The notes under the pieces are model-generated. The model searched no databases. It was not told the origin of the DNA and saw only the letters and a list, made by a program, of their open reading frames with translations. Shown here piece after piece: positions 10,571 to 17,393 of a stretch of 64,000 bases of DNA. Numbering within the stretch: position 1 is the first letter of the stretch; every line of letters starts with the position of its first letter. Origin of the DNA: JACVRW01 sp963728155 (GTDB taxonomy: Bacteria > Actinomycetota > Thermoleophilia > Solirubrobacterales > Thermoleophilaceae); contig CAVSJF010000007.1 in NCBI GenBank assembly GCA_963728155.1, forward strand, positions 806,001 through 870,000. The letters are read 5' to 3'. The translations under genes and the position numbers were made by a program.

Positions 10571-10804
10571 TCAGGGGTACAGGTCGCCGTCCTCGCCGGT
10601 CACGAAGATCGCGGCGACGGGGCAGTTGCCGGCCGCGGCGATCACGTCCTCGGTCGGCGCGCCGTCGGCGTCCACGACCACCGCCTTGTCCTCGTCGTCC
10701 AGCTGGAAGACGTCGGGGGCGGTGTCCACGCAGTCGCCCGAGCCGATGCACAGGGCGCGATCGACGTTCACCGCGATCCGGTTCTGATCCGAGAGCTCTG
10801 CCAT
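10571..10804 (-). CDS. Small ferredoxin, probably 3Fe-4S
   Basis: The 77-residue acidic protein has cysteines C19, C25 and C61, in CIGSGDC and GNCPVAAIF. The middle cysteine of a standard CxxCxxC is replaced (GSG), the pattern of single-cluster 3Fe-4S ferredoxins that donate electrons to cytochromes P450 and other oxygenases in actinobacteria. No P450 gene is nearby. Its ATG directly follows the stop of the small membrane protein gene upstream, so the two form a unit. It is convergent with the aldehyde dehydrogenase, seven bases apart. Confidence 0.93.
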   Translation of the reverse strand: MAELSDQNRIAVNVDRALCIGSGDCVDTAPDVFQLDDEDKAVVVDADGAPTEDVIAAAGNCPVAAIFVTGEDGDLYP

Positions 10805-11076
10805 TCAGGTGCGGCGGCGGGCGAGCAGCACCAGCAGGGCCACGAAGGCCGCGAGCACCGCCAGCGGCACGAGCGTGCGCGGCTCGGGGACCGGGCTCTG
10901 CGGGCGGACTGCGCCTCGCCGCCGGCGGGCATGGCGAACTCCTCCGCCGCCAGCACGTCGTGCGGCTCGGTGATCCCCGAGGGATCGGGCGGTAGGCGCT
11001 CGTCGCGGGTCCCGATGCCGAATTCATCGGCGGCCAGGATGTCGTGGGGCGGTTCTTGCTCTTCGCTATGGGTCAC
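10805..11076 (-). CDS. Small single-span membrane protein with a duplicated PHD-[IV]-LAA-[DE]-EF motif; one frameshift
   Basis: The GTG start has a strong ribosome-binding site (GGGAGG). The first ~55 residues are acidic and carry the same nonamer twice, PHDILAADEF and PHDVLAAEEF, about 29 residues apart. After a shift near 10912, a C-terminal hydrophobic span follows (TLVPLAVLAAFVALLVLLA) and then RRRT, the topology of a tail-anchored protein. The stop TGA abuts the ferredoxin ATG. I know no family for it. The duplicated motif looks like a docking peptide displayed from the membrane, which is inference only. Confidence 0.72.
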
Positions 11077-11096
11077 CTCCCTATGGTTCCAGATCG

Positions 11097-11342
11097 ATGG
11101 AAGGGGCTGACCGCACCGAGTTGGAAGCCGCCGCTTTTCGGCGGCTGGTCGAGCATTTGCGCGAACGATCCGATGTACAGAACATCGACCTGATGGAGCT
11201 GTCCGGGTTCTGCCGCAACTGCCTCTCGCGCTGGTATCGCGAGGCGGCCGAGGAGCGGGGGCTCGAGCTGAGCGACCCTCAGGCGCGAGAGATCGTCTAC
11301 GGCATGCCCTACGAGGAGTGGAAATCGCGCCACCAGAAATAG
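11097..11342 (+). CDS. DUF1244 family protein
   Basis: The 81-residue product matches the DUF1244 pattern along its length: FRRLVEHLRERSDVQNIDLM, then GFCRNCLSRWYREAAEE, and the ending REIVYGMPYEEWK. The two cysteines of CRNC are the only ones present. The family is small and of unknown function. From memory it is mainly known from proteobacteria, so its presence here is unusual. The following lipoprotein gene overlaps it by 25 bases. Confidence 0.9.
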   Translation: MEGADRTELEAAAFRRLVEHLRERSDVQNIDLMELSGFCRNCLSRWYREAAEERGLELSDPQAREIVYGMPYEEWKSRHQK

Positions 11343-12104
11343 TCCGTGTCTGCGCGCTCGGCCTCTGCCTGCTGGCCGTGGCCGGCTGCGGGAGGAGCGG
11401 GGGCGACGACACCGCCACGGCGGCCGAGGACGAGGTCGTCCTCACGCCCGAGACCGCGACCGAGGGGCGCGAGCGGCTACGCGAGCAGGGCCCCAGCCAG
11501 GGCTCCCAGGCCAGAGCGGTCGAGCTGCTGGGGGCCGGAGCCGAGCCAGCGATTCGACGGCGTCGACCTCGCCGAGGACGCGCCGAGCCCCGGTGCCCCC
11601 ACCGACGCCGAGGTCCGCACCGAGCTGCGCGAGGCCCGCGCCTCGCTCGATCGCTTCCGCCAGTACCTCAACACCACCGCGTTCCTGCGCACCGGCCCGC
11701 GGGCCCGCGTGCTGCCCGACGGCACGGCGGTGGCGCCCGAGGAGGCGCCTGAGCCGGTCAAGCGGGTGATCCTGGCGGCCAACCTGATCGCGAAGTTCCC
11801 TTACAAGTGGGGCGGCGGCCACGGCGCCTGGCGCGACAACGGCTACGACTGCTCGGGATCGGTGTCCTTCGCCCTGGCGGGCGCCGGTCTGCTCGACCGC
11901 CCGCTCACATCAGGCCTGCTGGCGGGCTACGGGCGCCCCGGAACCGGGCGCTGGATCACCATCTACGCCAACGGCGGCCACGTGTTCATGGTCGTGGCCG
12001 GGCTGCGCTTCGACACCAGCGGGCAGGGCCGGGCGGGCACTCGCTGGCAGGAGGATGCCGTTTCCACGGCGGGCTTTGCCGTGCGTCACGTGCCCGGCCT
12101 GTAG
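11318..12104 (+). CDS. Lipoprotein with NlpC/P60-like domain; one frameshift
   Basis: The N-terminus carries a lipobox (LLAVAGCGRSGGDD), so the protein is exported and lipid-anchored. A shift near 11545 leads to a linker and then a C-terminal domain with YKWGGGHG, the nucleophile motif DCSGSVSFAL and GGHVFMVV. That order (Cys in a D-C-S-G helix, His in G-G-H-V) is the arrangement of NlpC/P60 cysteine peptidases, which act on cell-wall peptides. The domain ends at residue RHVPGL. The ATG at 11318 overlaps DUF1244; a later start is possible. Confidence 0.78.
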
Positions 12105-12556
12105 GGCGGGGCCTCGCCCCAGCCCCAATGCGGCACCGGCGCCTTCGGCGGCGGTTGCGCGCCGGGCTGCGAGTTGGCCACCGCCAGGCGCGTTCCCCAC
12201 TCGATGTAGGCCACGAACGCGGAGCGGAACTCCGGGTCGCTGGGCATCCCGGCATCGTCGGCGGCGTCGCAGATCAGGCTCACCCAGCGCCGGCGCATGT
12301 CCTCGGTCAGCGCCCGGCCGCGATGCCGCTCGAGCATGTTCGGGTAGCCGCCGCGCTGCTCGGTGTAGCGGCTCGGGCCGCCGAACACCTCGGCAAGCCA
12401 GCAGGCCACGTGCTTGGGGTGGTCTTCGTCCATGCCCCGGAACACCGGTTCGAGTACGTCGTCGCGCCTGACCTTCTCGTAGAAGGTCTCCGTCAGGCGC
12501 TCGAAGGCCTCCGTGCCGCCCGCCCATTCGTACAGGGTGGGAACGCGCTCGCTCAT
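12086..12556 (-). CDS. Group II truncated hemoglobin
   Basis: The 156-residue globin starts TLYEWAGGTEAFERLTETFYEKV, and contains HPKHVACWLAEVFGG and ERHRGRALT, where the histidine of HRG is the likely proximal heme ligand. WVSLICDAADDAG and FVAYIEWGTRLA complete the fold. Two-on-two globins of this type bind oxygen or nitric oxide, often with peroxidase or NO-protective roles. A proline-rich tail of about 25 residues extends beyond the globin fold. The 3' end overlaps the lipoprotein gene by 19 bases (convergent). The upstream HtrA-like gene ends one base before the start, so the three minus-strand genes probably form an operon. Confidence 0.92.
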   Translation of the reverse strand: MSERVPTLYEWAGGTEAFERLTETFYEKVRRDDVLEPVFRGMDEDHPKHVACWLAEVFGGPSRYTEQRGGYPNMLERHRGRALTEDMRRRWVSLICDAADDAGMPSDPEFRSAFVAYIEWGTRLAVANSQPGAQPPPKAPVPHWGWGEAPPYRPGT

Positions 12557-13537
12557 CTAGCCCAGCTCCGCCGGCACGAGCTCGACCTCGAGCGGGCGGC
12601 CCGCCCGCAGCAGGCGCACCGTCACGGGGACCCCGATCAGGTCGGCGACCATCAGCCGCTGGAGGTCCTCCACCCGTGTGACCTGGGTGCCGTTCACCGC
12701 GAGGATCAGATCCTCCGCCCGGATGGCCGCCTTGGCCGCCGGGCTTCCCTCGACCACGTCGACCACCTCCACGCAGCTCTCGGCACCCGCCAGGCTCCTC
12801 GCGCGCGGTGGCACCGGCCGCGGGCCGCCGGCGATTCCGAGATAGGCGCGGCGCACCCGGCCCTCGCGCATGAGGGCGGCGATCACGGTCTGTGTCGAGT
12901 CGTTGATGGGCACGGCCAGCCCGAGGCCGACGCCGGCCACCGCGGTGTTGATCCCGACCACCCGGCCGCGGGAGTCGGCCAGTGCGCCCCCCGAGCTCCC
13001 GGGGTTCAACGAGGCGTCGGTCTGGATCACGTTGTCGATGATCCGCGCCGCGCCGCGCGAGCGCGCGGGCAGCGACCGCCCGAGGGCGGACACCACTCCC
13101 GCGGTGACCGAGCCGCCGAGGCCGTGCGGGTTGCCGATGGCCACCACGAGCTGGCCCACGCGCAGCTCCTCCGCCCTGCCGAGGGTGGCGGCCTCCAGGG
13201 CCTGGCCCTCGACGCGAAGTACCGCGAGGTCGGACAGCGAGTCCTGGCCCACCACCGCGAAGCGCTCGTCGCGCCCGTCGGCGAAGGTGGCTCGCCCACC
13301 GCGCGCGCGGCGGCCCACCACGTGGGCCGACGTCAGCAGGTAGCCGTCGAGGGTCAGCGCCACCGCGCTGCCCGCTCCGGTGGGCACCTGGCCGCCCCGC
13401 ACGCGACGCATCACGCTCAGGCTCACCACCGCCGGCCCGACGCTCTGGGCCACCGCGACCACGGCTCGCGAGTAGGCGTCGAGCGCCTCGGCGTCGCTGG
13501 GCTCCACGGGGGGCGGCCCCTCGAGCACGGCGCTCAT
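12557..13537 (-). CDS. HtrA/DegP-like serine protease with PDZ domain, no export signal
   Basis: The trypsin-like domain holds the triad H72 (TSAHVV), D103 (DSLSDLAVL) and S182 (NPGSSGGAL). The loop is GSSGG instead of the usual GNSGG. A PDZ domain covers about residues 225-322 (YLGIAGG, VVEGSPAAKAAI, DLILAVNG). HtrA proteins degrade or chaperone misfolded proteins, normally outside the cytoplasm. Here the N-terminus (MSAVLEGPPPVEPSDAEALD) has no signal peptide or membrane span, so the protein appears cytoplasmic. The gene overlaps the second HtrA-like gene by four bases (ATGA), so the two are co-translated. Confidence 0.93.
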   Translation of the reverse strand: MSAVLEGPPPVEPSDAEALDAYSRAVVAVAQSVGPAVVSLSVMRRVRGGQVPTGAGSAVALTLDGYLLTSAHVVGRRARGGRATFADGRDERFAVVGQDSLSDLAVLRVEGQALEAATLGRAEELRVGQLVVAIGNPHGLGGSVTAGVVSALGRSLPARSRGAARIIDNVIQTDASLNPGSSGGALADSRGRVVGINTAVAGVGLGLAVPINDSTQTVIAALMREGRVRRAYLGIAGGPRPVPPRARSLAGAESCVEVVDVVEGSPAAKAAIRAEDLILAVNGTQVTRVEDLQRLMVADLIGVPVTVRLLRAGRPLEVELVPAELG

Positions 13538-14442
13538 TGCTCCTCGCTCCCGCCGGCGGCGAACCGGGCGGTGACGCTGCGTTCCTCGGTCCCCCGCACC
13601 ACGGTCAGGTCGACGGAGTCGCCCGGCGAGAGGCCGTCGAGCACCTCGTGGAGGGAGTCGACGCCGGTGAGATCGCGTCCGGCGGCGGCCACCAGCAGGT
13701 CGCCGCTCTCGATCCCGGCCGTGTGGGCCGGTCCGCCGGACTCGGCGCCGCGCACGAGCAGGCCCTCGCGCTCGGGGAGCCCCACGGCCCGGCGCATCCG
13801 GCGCGCCGCGCGGGGCGAGGCCACCGCGACGCCGAGCCTTATCGAGGTGGAAGCCTCGCCGCGGGACATGGCGAGCACGCGCTCTCGCACCGCGGCCGAT
13901 GCCGCCACGGCGAGTATCAGGCCGCCCTCGAGCCGCAGGGAGTTGAGTCCCAGCAGGCGGCCCGCGGGGTCGACCAACGGGCTCCCGGAGGAGCCGCGCG
14001 GGAGCGGCGCCGTGTGTTCGATGGCGCCCTGGATGCGCCGGCCGCGCGGCCCGCGAAAGCTGCGCTCGGCCGAGGACGCGAAACCGAGGGTCACGCGCAG
14101 GCCTCGACCTCCCGGGTTGGCCACGGCGAGGACGGGCGCCCCGAGACCGGGGTGACCGCCGGGCTCCCAGCTGACCGCCGGGGCGTCGCCCGTGTCCACC
14201 TCGAGCACGGCCAGGTCGAGGTCCGGATCGGTGCCGGCCACCTCCGCGCGCGCCCGGCCACCGTCCGCGAAGCCGACGGTGACCTCGGAACCGCGCAGGT
14301 TGTGAGCGCTCGTGAGTACGCGCCCTGGGCTGATGATCACGCCGCTGCCGAGGCCCCAGCCGCGGCCGAGGCCCACCACGGACGGTCCCACTCGTTGCGC
14401 TGCTTCGCCGATCGCCTGCTGCATTGCCGTGAGAGTTTCCAC
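13534..14442 (-). CDS. Second HtrA-like serine protease with PDZ domain, divergent active site
   Basis: A paralogue of its downstream neighbour, 302 residues long. The triad is H47 (TSAHNL), D76 (DLDLAVL) and S152 in RGSSGSPL, where the oxyanion loop is altered (GSP in place of GGP). The PDZ domain lies at about residues 200-290 (LGVAVASP, GLLVRGAESGGPAHTAGI, GDLLVAAAG). There is again no signal peptide or membrane span, and the GTG start lies directly in front of the core (METLTAMQQAIGEAAQRVGP). It is the first gene of the minus-strand unit and is divergent from an HxlR regulator, 36 bases away, which is the likely controller. Confidence 0.92.
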   Translation of the reverse strand: METLTAMQQAIGEAAQRVGPSVVGLGRGWGLGSGVIISPGRVLTSAHNLRGSEVTVGFADGGRARAEVAGTDPDLDLAVLEVDTGDAPAVSWEPGGHPGLGAPVLAVANPGGRGLRVTLGFASSAERSFRGPRGRRIQGAIEHTAPLPRGSSGSPLVDPAGRLLGLNSLRLEGGLILAVAASAAVRERVLAMSRGEASTSIRLGVAVASPRAARRMRRAVGLPEREGLLVRGAESGGPAHTAGIESGDLLVAAAGRDLTGVDSLHEVLDGLSPGDSVDLTVVRGTEERSVTARFAAGGSEEQ

Positions 14443-14459
14443 CGTGCAGGTCCTTCCGT

Positions 14460-14487
14460 GGTAACTTGCAGATTGCTAGTGAGTACC
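14460..14487. promoter_or_regulatory. Imperfect inverted repeat between HtrA pair and HxlR gene
   Basis: GGTAACT on one side and GAGTACC on the other form an imperfect dyad in the short divergent region, reaching into the HxlR start codon. An autoregulated HxlR operator would be expected here. The symmetry is weak, so this is only a candidate. Confidence 0.25.
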
Positions 14488-14901
14488 GTACCAGAGCCCA
14501 CCCCGCTGGCCGCCGCGCTCGACAGCGTGGGCGATCGCTGGACGCTCCTGGTCGTGGAGGCCCTGCTGGACGGGCCGCAGCGGTTCGGTCATCTGCAGGA
14601 CGCGCTCGCCGGCATTGCCCCGAACATCCTCACCCAGCGCCTGCGACGCCTGGAGAGCGAGGGCATCGTGGTGGCCCAGCCCTACTCGGAGCGACCGCCG
14701 CGGTTCGTGTACGAGCTCACGGCGCCGGGCCACGAGCTGGCGGGATCCCTGCGGCTGCTCGCCGACTGGGGGGCGCGCCACCGCGAGGCCGTAGAGCCGC
14801 CCCGCCACGAGGCCTGCGGGACGCCGGTGGAGGTGCGATGGTGGTGTCCCACCTGTGAGCGACCGGTCGACGACGAGTCGGCCGATCTGCACTACGCCTG
14901 A
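14479..14901 (+). CDS. HxlR/MarR-type winged-helix regulator with C-terminal zinc-ribbon-like motif
   Basis: The winged helix is clear: DSVGDRWTLLVVEALLDGP, RFGHLQDALAGIAPNILTQ, RLRRLESEGIV and PPRFVYELTAPG. That order is characteristic of HxlR regulators. The C-terminal 35 residues add cysteines in EACGT and WWCPTCERP, a probable metal-binding ribbon that could sense metal or redox state. The GTG start at 14479 precedes STVPEPTPL. The position head-to-head with two HtrA-like proteases suggests control of them. The family often responds to aldehydes or thiol stress, but the ligand here is unknown. Confidence 0.88.
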   Translation: MSTVPEPTPLAAALDSVGDRWTLLVVEALLDGPQRFGHLQDALAGIAPNILTQRLRRLESEGIVVAQPYSERPPRFVYELTAPGHELAGSLRLLADWGARHREAVEPPRHEACGTPVEVRWWCPTCERPVDDESADLHYA

Positions 14902-14983
14902 GCGCGGGTGGGCCCGCGCGGGTAGGAGCTTCGGACGGAGGCTTGCACGCCCTCCCCGCGCGCATGCGCAAGTGCTACGTTGG

Positions 14984-15472
14984 GTGGCTCTGGAGGACCA
15001 GCCCACACGCCGTCTCGACAGCGGAGGGCGGCCGCCGGGTGGGCCGCCGCGTGAGCCCGATGGCGAATCCGGGGGTGAGGGCGGCGGAGGCCGGGAGCCC
15101 GACTCCGTGTACATGCGCCGCCGCATGGTGGCTGCCGGTGCGGCCGCGATCGTCCTGTTGCTGCTCGTGGTGGTTATCGCGGGGGCGAGCGGCGGAGAGG
15201 ACGAGGAGCCCAAGACCAACCCGGCCGATCTCGGCGTGCCCACCGTCAAGGAGCCCACGAGCGACCGCACGGACACCGACCGGACGAACACCGACGAGAC
15301 CGACACCGACACCACCCCGGACGCTCCGGTCACGCCTCCGGCGGACGGCAGCGGAGGAGGCACGGTCGTGCCCACCACGCCGCCCGAGCCGGTCCCCACG
15401 ACCCCCGCGCCCGCACCGCCGCAGGGTGGCGAGGGCGGGGGCGCCGTCGCGCCCCCCTCGGGCGACGGCTAG
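14984..15472 (+). CDS. Single-span membrane protein with Thr/Asp- and Pro-rich extracytoplasmic tail
   Basis: A basic, Gly/Pro-rich N-terminus (~45 residues) precedes YMRRRMVAAGAAA and a single hydrophobic span (IVLLLLVVVIAGA), giving an N-in topology. The outside part is low complexity: TDTDRTNTDETDTDTT, then PPADGSGGGTVVPTTPPEP and a Gly-rich end. Such tails act as flexible wall-spanning stalks. No catalytic domain is seen. The GTG at 14984 (VALEDQPTRRLD) is the chosen start; another in-frame GTG lies four codons upstream. Confidence 0.7.
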   Translation: MALEDQPTRRLDSGGRPPGGPPREPDGESGGEGGGGREPDSVYMRRRMVAAGAAAIVLLLLVVVIAGASGGEDEEPKTNPADLGVPTVKEPTSDRTDTDRTNTDETDTDTTPDAPVTPPADGSGGGTVVPTTPPEPVPTTPAPAPPQGGEGGGAVAPPSGDG

Positions 15473-15882
15473 TCCCCGGCCTCGGGGCGTCGCCGCGCGC
15501 GCTTGAGCTCGCTGCGCCGGCGCTTCCCCTCCAGCCGCTGACGCCGGGCCGAGCGCGAGGGCTTGGTGGCGCGCCGCGGGCGCTGCACCACGAGGGCGGA
15601 AGCCAGCCGCCCGGCCAGCCGCTCCAGCGCCAGCTCGCGGTTGCGGGCCTGGCTGCGGGTGTCCTGGGCCGTGGCCCGCACGGTCGGGCCGAGGCGCGCC
15701 CGGATGCGGCGCTTCTGCTCTTCGTCCAAGACCTGCGAGGCGTCCACGTCGAACACCGCCTCCATCCGCGAGGCGGTCACGTTCGCGTGCTGTCCCCCCG
15801 GTCCGGAGGAGCGGCTCGCGCGCAGCTCGACCTCGGACAGCGGGAGCTCCAGATCGCGGGCGATGTGCAGCCGGGCGCTCAT
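15469..15882 (-). CDS. arfB: ArfB-type peptidyl-tRNA hydrolase (ribosome rescue)
   Basis: The 137-residue protein has the catalytic GGQ motif at residues 29-31 in SRSSGPGGQHANVT, the RF-1-like domain core (RIRARLG, DTRSQARNRELALERL) and the very basic C-terminal tail (RRQRLEGKRRRSELKRARRR). ArfB enters stalled ribosomes with its tail in the empty mRNA channel and hydrolyses the peptidyl-tRNA. Length and architecture are normal for the family. It is convergent with the preceding gene and overlaps it by four bases. Confidence 0.95.
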   Translation of the reverse strand: MSARLHIARDLELPLSEVELRASRSSGPGGQHANVTASRMEAVFDVDASQVLDEEQKRRIRARLGPTVRATAQDTRSQARNRELALERLAGRLASALVVQRPRRATKPSRSARRQRLEGKRRRSELKRARRRPEAGD

Positions 15883-15910
15883 TGCGCCCGCACGCTAATG
15901 CGTGCCCAGC

Positions 15911-16066
15911 TCAGCGGCGGCGAAGGCGCGGCCGGCGGCGGCGCCGCACGGGAGCGGGCTGGGGCGCCCGCTCGGCGCGATACTGGGCGATCGTCATGCC
16001 GTCCGGGATGTCGCACTCGAGTGCGCGAAAGGCCTGGTCTCGGATCGTCTGCGTGGTGGGGGTCAT
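15911..16066 (-). CDS. Small 51-residue protein with arginine-rich tail
   Basis: Starts ATG and reads MTPTTQTIRDQAFRALECD, then IPDGMTIAQYRAER and a basic tail PVRRRRRPRLRRR. The pattern of a short amphipathic helix, a conserved-looking IPDGMTIAQYR and a polybasic end is protein-like, and the region is otherwise empty. Its stop lies 29 bases before the ArfB start on the same strand, so the two could be one transcript. Function unknown; the tail suggests RNA or DNA binding, which is inference. Confidence 0.55.
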   Translation of the reverse strand: MTPTTQTIRDQAFRALECDIPDGMTIAQYRAERAPQPAPVRRRRRPRLRRR

Positions 16067-16158
16067 AGCCTATCTGACGGTTCGGTTCGACCGGAATTAC
16101 GCTCTTCCTTCGCAGCGACCGCCGTTTTGGATCTGTGGTTGGTGAGAGACTGGCTCGC

Positions 16159-16980
16159 ATGCGTGCCGCGGTGGTGGGCCATGTCGAGTGGATCGAGTTC
16201 GGGCGGGTCGACCACGTGCCCGCGCCGGGAGAGATCGTCCACGTGTCCGAGTCCTGGCAGGAACCCGCGGGCGGGGGAGCCGTCGCCGCAGTGCAGCTGT
16301 GCAAGCTGGCCGGCGCCGCCACCCTGTACACCGCGCTGGGCGACGACGAGATCGGTCATCGAGCCAAGGAGGGACTCGAGCAGCTTGGCCTTCGGGTGGA
16401 GGCCGTGTTTCGGCCCGAGGCTCAGCGCCGGGGCTTCGTGCACGTCGACAGGGAGGGCGAGCGCACGATCACCGTGATCGGCAGCCGCCTCGGCCCGGTG
16501 GGCGCGGATGACCTGCCCTGGGATGAGCTGCGCGACATCGACGCCGTGTACTTCACCGCCGGCGACGCGGCCGCGGCCCGCGCCGCTCGCCAGGCGGCCA
16601 CGCTGGTCTCCACGGCACGCGGGCTCGAAACGCTGTCCGAGGCAGGCGTCCAGCTCGACGCCCTGGTCGCGAGCGCGAACGATCCCGGCGAGGCCTACTC
16701 GACGGGCGAGCTCGACCCCGCCCCGCTGCACGTGGTGCGCACGGACGGCCCGGACGGCGGGGAGTTCGAGGCGCCGGGGGGCGAGACCGGACGCTGGGAA
16801 GCCACGCCGCTGCCCGGCCCGGTGAGCGACGCGTACGGTTGCGGCGACAGCTTCGCGGCGGGCCTGACGTACGGGCTCGGCACGGGACTGGCCATCGCCG
16901 ACGCCGCGCGCCTGGCCGCGCGCTGCGGTGCCGCCTGCCTCACGGGCCGCGGTCCTTTCACGGGGCAGCTGCGCGCCTAG
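16159..16980 (+). CDS. PfkB-family carbohydrate kinase
   Basis: The N-terminal strand AAVVGHVEWIEFGRVDHVP, the Gly-rich GGGAVAAVQL and LYTALGDDEIG match the ribokinase/PfkB family. The C-terminal signature is SDAYGCGDSFAAGLTYGL, with the catalytic aspartate in GCGDSF. The protein is slightly short (273 residues) and lacks a strong N-terminal GG pair, so the sugar substrate cannot be guessed. An in-frame GTG lies eight codons upstream. The gene is convergent with the rhodanese gene, nine bases apart. Confidence 0.88.
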   Translation: MRAAVVGHVEWIEFGRVDHVPAPGEIVHVSESWQEPAGGGAVAAVQLCKLAGAATLYTALGDDEIGHRAKEGLEQLGLRVEAVFRPEAQRRGFVHVDREGERTITVIGSRLGPVGADDLPWDELRDIDAVYFTAGDAAAARAARQAATLVSTARGLETLSEAGVQLDALVASANDPGEAYSTGELDPAPLHVVRTDGPDGGEFEAPGGETGRWEATPLPGPVSDAYGCGDSFAAGLTYGLGTGLAIADAARLAARCGAACLTGRGPFTGQLRA

Positions 16981-16989
16981 GCGCGCCCC

Positions 16990-17343
16990 TCAGGCCTGCG
17001 GGCCCGCCACGCGGCCGTCCGGCGGTTCGAGCGGTAGCCCGCTCTCCCGCCAGGCGACCAGGCCGCCGCTGAGATTGTGCGCCTCGTAGCCGGCGGCGTT
17101 GAAGGCCTGGGTGGCCAGCGCGGAGCGGGACCCCACACGGCAGTAGAACACCACCGGCCGGTCGCGATCGATGGCGGCGGCCTCACCGGGCAGGCGATCG
17201 AGCTCGATGTGCTGTGAGCCCTCGATGTGCCCTGCGGCGTATTCCTCGTCCTGGCGCACGTCCACCAGCTGGGCCCCGCCGGCCACGAGCTCAGCGGCGC
17301 GCCGGGGTGAAATCTCCTCTTCGCTGTCGGCCGCGTCGGTCAA
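16990..17343 (-). CDS. Single-domain rhodanese
   Basis: The core ISPRRAAELVAGGAQLVDVR, EEYAAGHIEGSQHIEL and the active-site loop FYCRVGSRSALAT with its catalytic cysteine define a rhodanese domain of about 100 residues. AYEAHNLSGG-type text near the end (GYEAHNLSGGLVAWRE) completes it. These proteins carry sulfane sulfur as a persulfide on the active cysteine. A TTG at 17343 is the only plausible start close to the domain. The gene is divergent from the hybrid kinase, with about 50 bases between. Confidence 0.87.
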   Translation of the reverse strand: MTDAADSEEEISPRRAAELVAGGAQLVDVRQDEEYAAGHIEGSQHIELDRLPGEAAAIDRDRPVVFYCRVGSRSALATQAFNAAGYEAHNLSGGLVAWRESGLPLEPPDGRVAGPQA

Positions 17344-17393
17344 CCATCCGAAAACTAGCTCAAGGTCCCGCCGTGAGGACCGATAGCAGATAA

